Below, one piece after another: positions 57,830 to 64,000 of a stretch of 64,000 nt of DNA (position 1 is its first letter; each line of letters starts with the position of its first letter). Below the pieces are notes generated by a model. It was not told where the DNA came from. It saw only the letters and a program-made list of their open reading frames with translations, and made no database searches. This stretch comes from Cytospora piceicola (Eukaryota; Ascomycota; Sordariomycetes; Diaporthales; Cytosporaceae): positions 1 through 64,000 of the forward strand of contig JALQBC010000053.1 in the NCBI GenBank assembly GCA_023375675.1, written 5' to 3'. Both the position numbers and the translations under genes were made by a program.

Positions 57830-59674
57830 GTATCTCTGGCTTGAAGTCTGCTGGGTGCACGAACGAAAAGGGAGTACTGGGGAGTGTCCTCTGAGAGCCT
57901 GGTCTGTGAGCCTGGTATAATATGGAGGGGCCTGGTCTTGATCACCTCACCCGGCCGGGGCTCTGTCCCGTCCAGAATCAGAGTCCTCGATTGCCGCCAC
58001 TGCCGTATTGCCCCACGATGTTTCTACGCCCCATGATGCAGACGATCTCACGCGGTGTTGCCGTTGGTGTCAACACAGAGGGGATGGAACACAGCAGATA
58101 CGATCACCATCGTACAAACAACCGCTCTAGCATTATTGGCTCCCCTGAGCCGCAGATCAACCTCCAAATCGTCTCGTTGTCTTGCGGTCGCTCTCTCACA
58201 TTATACCTTGGCATCATCATCCAACGGTTCCTCTGCGATTGATGCCCACCGTCGAAAGCCTGCGGGGTTCTTCGTGCCACCCCAATCAACAAACCATTGA
58301 ATTCGGCAGTCTTGGCGACCATCGGCTGAATCTAGGGAATCACAGAGCATGTCTGAATCGGTTTTTCTCAGCATCGGAGTTCACATGTCTCGGTTCAATA
58401 TCGCATGCTTTCGTCAGCCATCGAGGGTCCTGTCCCCCCTTCATGGATGTTGTAGTCCCTCGTCAGAATAGCATCCGGGACGTTCCGATGAGGTCTTGAT
58501 TCGACGAAGAGTGAGGGGATGGAATAACGCCCACCAGCCACGATGCGGTTCAACAGTACCCAGGTTATACCCGCCAAGGTAGTGAACAGACAAACGACAT
58601 CTGATACGCCAGCAACGGCGACGAAAGCAGTTGATGTCTAGCACCACCTGGGCAGACTAGGATCACCGTATCACACGAACCCAACGGAGAGATAGAGGAT
58701 TTGAATGGCCGATTTGGCATATATCGGTATCGAATCGCGCCATGCAGATCCTCTCACCGGTGGCACCTTGTCCTACAGGACAACCACCTTCCTTGAGGCA
58801 TATTCTGCGTACAAGCTACAAACCTTTGCTTCTTCTGGGATTGCCTTCTTCAAAAGTGCAATAGCTGCAGCTGATAGACCTGTGTTACCTCGGTCTTTCA
58901 GCTACGAAGACTCCGTGGTTGGCCAATTCCTCCCCGATGGCTTGGTCACCCTTCGACGCTACTGCGAACCACGGCCAAGTGATCTTACGCTTGAGCATCC
59001 TGATCCTAGCTTCTTGCGTCAAGTTCTTGACAATTCTGGCCCATCAAGACATGCCACGACGATTACATCCACGATCAATGTCGGCTAGACACGGCGACAT
59101 GAGGCACGACAAACGATCTGCTCACTTTCCCTCCACCCTAAGGACACTGCCGCCGTCATTGGCTCTCTCTCTGGACACGACATACGGATGATCGCATGCC
59201 GAGGCTGCCACAGATAGAACCACGGTTAGCCGTTTCACGATGAGGTTCTTGGCGGTATGTAGTTTGGGACACTGATTCACGCCGTGGGCGTTATCTCGAG
59301 CCATTCATATCGCATCTGTTCGACGCCGGCAAGGCCTCATCGAGCGGGGTTTCTTCGTTATCACGCCCGAAACGCTCAGCTATTGGTCTCTGCTCAGATC
59401 TGTGTCCATCTGGATCGGTTTTTGGGGAGGATCATCTCGTCTCGATCGTCCCTGCGGCTTGTTTCGGAGTCAGGCTCTTTGTTTACTGATCATTGTGTTA
59501 CCTTCGACCTGCAGATTACTGGTAGGCCCGTCTCACTGGTTTCCGGTAAACTTATACTGGGCTGGAAGTATACAACTTTTTCCTTACTCCGGTGTGGAGG
59601 CCGTAGAGCAATCTCTGTCTGCTCAACTGAGAGACCCTTGAGACATACAAGACCTTTGGTGACTGACACCCATT
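57830..59674. promoter_or_regulatory. Divergent promoter region of the DUF2235 and Ppo genes
   Basis: 1.85 kb between two divergent starts. A 127-codon ATG-started frame at 58705-59088 shows no known family. No defined binding site can be named. Confidence 0.4.
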
Positions 59675-62600
59675 ATGGAATCACACTCTGGAACCATGAA
59701 TGGTACCAATGGAACCAGCCGTCTCAGTGGAATCAACGGCACCAATGGCATCAATGGCACCAATGGCACCAATGGCACCAATGGCACCAATGGCGACTAT
59801 ACCGTCATCCACTCAAGCTCGTCAAATTCCAAGCTTCCCGACAAGATCAAACCTCCACCACCCGGACCCCTTCCGCCATTGTCAAAGGCGAGCCACCATG
59901 GACCTCTGAGGGCCAACCGCGAGGGCATCACAGCGGCCCTCGGGCAGTTCGCCCAGTCCATCCATGCACCGCAGAGGCCTCTGCCCACTCAAGTTGGGGA
60001 TGGGACCTATAGCGTCAGGAAGAGGGAGACAGGCTTGAAGTTGGACCTGAAGTATATCGGATGGAAAGGTCAAACACTCGATATCATAACCAATATGTGC
60101 CGTTGACTGACAACGCTGATAGATATCAAGACCGTGCTGGATATCATCAAGAACAAGATCCAAGGGAACGAACCTATGGATGACAAGACGATGCTGATGG
60201 AGCGCATCATCCAGCTTGTAGCTGGTCTCCCAACCAAATCTCGGACCAGAGTCGTTCTGACGGACCAATTCATCAATGAACTGTGGTACTGCCTCGACCA
60301 CCCTGTACTCACCTATATCGGGGATAAATACATGTACCGCACCGCGGATGGATCGTTCAATAACCCGCTTTTCCCGCAGTTGGGCGCAGCAGGAACAAGC
60401 TATGCACGCTCCGTCCGGCCGACCATCATGGCACCGGGTGCTCCTCCAGACCCAGGGCTCATCTATGACAGCGTGATGAAGCGTTCTAGCAGCGGATACA
60501 GGAAGCACCCCAACAACGTTTCCAGTATCCTCTGGTACTGGGCGACCATTATCATCCACGACCTGTTCTGGACTGACTACAGTGACATGACCAAGTCCAA
60601 GACCTCGTCGTACTTGGACCTGTCACCTCTCTATGGCAGTAACCAGGATATGCAGAACAGCATTCGGACCTTCCAGGACGGAAAGCTCAAGCCGGATGCG
60701 TACGCTGACAAGCGTCTGAACGGGATGCCACCGGGTGTCTCGGTGCTCTTGGTCATGTTCAACCGCTTCCACAACCACGTCGCCGAGCACCTGGCACTGA
60801 TCAACGAAGGCGGTCGCTTCACTCCACCGCCAGGCCCACGACCAGGACTATCAGGCCCACAACCTGTCAGTGACGACAAGAAAGCAGATGATTCCAGGCG
60901 CAAGAGCGATGACGCCTGGAAGAAATACGACGAGGACCTCTTCCAGACCGCCCGCCTCGTCACCTCCGGCCTGTACATCAACATCACCCTCGTCGACTAC
61001 GTCCGAAACATCGTCAACCTCAACCGCTGCGACACCACCTGGACGCTGGACCCGCGGGCACAGATGGGCCGCGACTCGGGCACGCAGCCCGGCGCCGCGG
61101 CGGGCACAGGCAACGTCGTGTCCGCCGAGTTCAACCTGTGCTACCGGTGGCACAGCTGCATCTCGGAGAAGGACGACAGGTGGATCCAGGATTTCTACAT
61201 GGGCCTGTTCGGCAAGTCAGCCACCGAGGTGGGCATCCAGGACATGGTGAGGGGGTTCGCCACGTTCGAGAGGGGCATCCCGGATGACCCTGCGCTGAGG
61301 ACGTTTGGTGGGTTCCAGCGTGACCCGGACACGGGCAAGTTCGGGGATGACGACCTTGTTGAGTGTATCACGTCGGCGATTGAGGATTGTGCTGGGGCTT
61401 TCGGAGCTCGGAACGTGCCTATTGCTATGCGTCCTGTTGAGATCTTGGGGATTATACAGGGAAGGAAGTGGCACGTCGCGGGTCTGAACGAGTTTCGCAG
61501 GCACTTTGGACTGAAACCGTACGATACCTTCGAGGAGCTCAACTCTGACCCGGAGGTTGCAAGTTGTCTGAGACACCTCTATGAGCATCCCGACTTTGTC
61601 GAACTATACCCGGGTCTCGTGGCGGAAGAGGCAAAAGAACCTATGGTTCCTGGTGTTGGCATAGCGCCGACGTACACCATCTCACGTGTTGTCTTGAGCG
61701 ACGCTGTGTGCCTGGTCAGAGGCGACAGGTACTACACGACTGACTACAGCCCTAGAAGCTTGACAAACTGGGGATTCAATGAAGTTCAGTACGACCTGAA
61801 CGTCAACCACGGCTGCTGCTTCTATAAGCTTTTCCTCCGGGCCTTCCCCAACCACTTCAAGCATAATTCCGTCTACGCACACTACCCCATGGTCATCCCA
61901 GCCGAGAACCTTCGCATCCTCAGAGCTATCAACCGCGCCGAGCTGTTCACGTGGGAGCGTCCATCGCGCACTGCCACTTGCGTCGAGGTTACCACTTATG
62001 GCGGGGCAACGCATGTCCTGGAGAACTCGGACCATTTCAAGGTGATGTGGCAAGATCTTCTCGGCTCGAAAGACGGCAGCCATTCGACTTTGAGCTCGAG
62101 TCCACCCTTCCGCTCACAAGACGGGTTGAAGGAGGTCGCGAGACGCTTCTACCGGGAGATGACCGGGCACTTACTGAGTACAAAGAGCTATGTGCTGGCC
62201 GGCAGTACATATGTCGATCTAATAAGGGATGTTGGGAACCTTGTGAACGTGAGTGCATGACTCTTTCCCTTACCGAGGTGCTCGACTCTGCTAAGTCTTT
62301 CTGAATAGGTACATTTTGTCTCCCGTCTCTTCAATATCCCCCTGATAACCACCTCAAACCCTAAGGGTCTCTATACCGAGGAAGAACTGTATTCTATCCT
62401 AGCACTCATCTTCATTACCGTCTTCCTGGATAATGATGCCGTGAAGACCTTTCCCTTAAGACAAGCGGCCAAGACCGTGAGTGAGCAGTTATGCGAGCTC
62501 GTCGAGTCTCACGTGGGTGCTACCAAGGGCTGGGGGCTTAGGGGGTGGTTCTCCGGCGGCGAGGAAAGGAACGATCCGGTACAAGTCCATGGATCGAACA

Positions 62601-63400
62601 TGGTTGAGGGCTGGTTGAAGGGAGGTATGAGCGCGTCTGGTATTGCTAGTGGACAGGTCCTACCCACTATTGCTTCCCTGGTGCCGAGCCAAGGCATGCT
62701 TGTACGTATTTCTTGTTTCCTTTCTCGGCCTGGAACTCTCAACGTTCGCGTACTTCTCGCTGACATCGTCGCAGTTCGCTCAAGCTGTGGACTTCTACCT
62801 GTCGCCAGCCGGCAAAGAGCATCTACCTCGGCTCCATCTCCTGGCCCGCCAGGACCCGTCACAGCAGACTGACTCGGAGCTTCTCGGTTATGCGATGGAG
62901 GCTGTCCGCATGGTTGGCTACCTTGGAACATACCGCGAGGCAGCCATCTCGGATGTCATCAATGAAGACAATGGGAAATCTGTTACTGTCAGGCAGGGAG
63001 ACCGCGTCTTTGTCAGCTTCGTAAGTATACACTTATCTATCACTTATTACCAGCCCTCACGCCAAACATACCAACTAACGCACACCTGTAGGCATCCTCT
63101 ACCAAAGACCCATCCTGCTTCCCCAATCCGGAGAAGATCAACCCGAATCGGCCTCTAGAGAGCTACGTGCATTACGGCCTTGGCCCACACGCCTGCCTGG
63201 GGCCTGAAGTGTCCCAGGTTGCGCTGACGGAGATGTTCCGCGCTTTCTTCGGCAAGAAGAACCTCCGACGAGCTCCGGGGCCGCAGGGTGAGCTGAAGAA
63301 TATCTCGAGGGGAGACGGTGTTACTGCCTACCTCACCGAGGACTGGGGCAGTATCTCGCCGGTCCCTACGTCGATGAGGGTGTGCTGGGATGAGGACTAG
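59675..63400 (+). CDS. ppo: Ppo-type fatty-acid dioxygenase fused to cytochrome P450 (linoleate diol synthase family)
   Basis: Oxygenates C18 fatty acids to hydroperoxides (N-terminal haem peroxidase domain), then rearranges them (C-terminal P450), making oxylipin signals of development. Five exons: 59675-60068, 60123-62248, 62309-62701, 62775-63020, 63092-63400; introns of 54, 60, 73 and 71 nt; 1155 residues, normal for the family. The first donor (GTCAAA) is weak, but its phase joins YIGWK|DIKTVLD correctly. Peroxidase marks are the distal His277 in IIIHDLFWTD, then SSYLDLSPLYGSNQ, and the catalytic Tyr472 with proximal haem ligand His475 in YRWH. The P450 haem-thiolate Cys1088 is intact in GLGPHACLG. 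The I-helix motif, usually A-N-Q-x-Q, is P-S-Q-G-M at 966-970. The N-terminus has an (NGT)n tandem (DNA about 59696-59800). Regiospecificity (5,8-, 7,8-, 10R- or other) cannot be read by eye. Confidence 0.93.
59738..59800 (+). repeat. 9-bp GGCACCAAT tandem inside the ppo gene
   Basis: About seven copies of a 9-bp unit, with two GGCATCAAT variants, encode repeated Gly-Thr-Asn near residues 21-42. Such coding minisatellites vary in length between strains. Confidence 0.9.
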
Positions 63401-64000
63401 GGGTTGGTGTGGAGCGACACGGCACGTGACAAGATGTCTGGAGGAGAGGACTGGATTTCTACTCATTTCCGCTCCATTACCCTAGGTTAGCTACCAGATT
63501 GTATCAACTCGTACTCTAACATCCGTGATTCGACCTTCGGTTCATGTAAGTAAGTGTATTTTATATATAACCCTAACCTTGAGTATTACTTAGATTCTTG
63601 GCCCCTTGATTTGATAGACCTGGGTAGCAAGCCCTACTTAATTATAACGTACTACGGCCAGCAGAGCCTACTTCTCAAGCCGGGCATGCCGATTTCTAGC
63701 CAAACGCCCTTTCTAGAGATGGTGTTTTGGATTCTGGCATAACACGGGGCTTTTTTTGGGCCTATGGTCTTGGTTACCCTAGGGTACTTCCCAATTTGCC
63801 TATTGAGACACCGGTGTGTCTTCACATCTTCCATTGATGGCAACCTGGAGGCCTCGTCCAGAGGGTAACGGGCGGTACCCCCCTGAAGGGCGTATTGACT
63901 GATAGGCCAGGAAGCCAAGTAGGCTGGGTTGCACTGCACTGCGGCTATGTAGTCGACTTGTCACAGCTGCAGGTGCTATTTGCCGTACAGCCAGCCACAC
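63401..64000. other. 3' spacer at window end
   Basis: A TACCCTAGGTTA near-palindrome lies at 63478-63489 and a perfect TACCCTAGGGTA at 63775-63786. No gene was recognised; the frame running off the window on minus (63800-64000) has no family features. Confidence 0.5.

Noticed and set aside
58705..59088. 127-codon ATG-started frame upstream of ppo
   Set aside because: No recognisable family and no supported splice to neighbouring frames; could be real but unsupported.
13831..64000. tRNA and 5S rRNA genes
   Set aside because: GGTTCGA/GGTTCAA-like words were looked for on both strands, but none had a matching A box and foldable acceptor stem.

Overview
The window is nuclear DNA from a filamentous ascomycete, most likely a Sordariomycete. 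Supporting signs are short (50-175 nt) GT-AG introns, GC-rich coding third positions, a gene set typical of Pezizomycotina (Ppo-type fatty-acid dioxygenase, HeLo-domain protein, GT90, DUF2235 hydrolase, DUF6590-like protein), and an AT-rich block that carries a repeat-induced point mutation (RIP) signature.

Layout. Positions 1-13.8 kb are RIP-degraded repeats: a (CTTA)n run, a Ty3/gypsy pol relic on +, a hAT transposase relic on -, a minisatellite, an 82-bp tandem array broken by a 98-N assembly gap, and a 24-bp perfect inverted repeat that marks the edge. The sequence then switches to gene-bearing DNA of balanced base composition. From 16.5 to 64 kb I support 13 protein genes: sugar transporter (+), CorA-like transporter (-), YCR023C/ZIFL-like MFS (-), Sulfotransfer_4-like P-loop protein (+), Q/G-rich coiled-coil protein (-), DUF6590-like protein (-), HeLo-domain protein (+), arginase (-), GT90 glycosyltransferase (-), mitochondrial transcription factor B-like protein (-), small MRX7-like protein (+), DUF2235 hydrolase (-) and a Ppo dioxygenase-P450 fusion (+). 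Spacers are long (24.6-32.0 kb is the longest) and rich in simple repeats. I found no tRNA, rRNA, CRISPR or origin.

How the genes may relate. This is not a biosynthetic cluster, since no PKS, NRPS or terpene synthase is present. Three divergent pairs stand out: DUF6590-like / HeLo (possible cell-death or allorecognition locus; the HeLo protein carries two 16-residue pseudo-repeats in the place where related proteins keep a prion-like motif), mtTFB-like / MRX7-like (both would act in mitochondrial gene expression, with a RIP-mutated islet between them), and DUF2235 hydrolase / Ppo dioxygenase (possible lipid release and oxylipin synthesis). These links are inferences from position.

Exon structures were worked out by hand from splice consensus and reading-frame continuity; no database search was possible.
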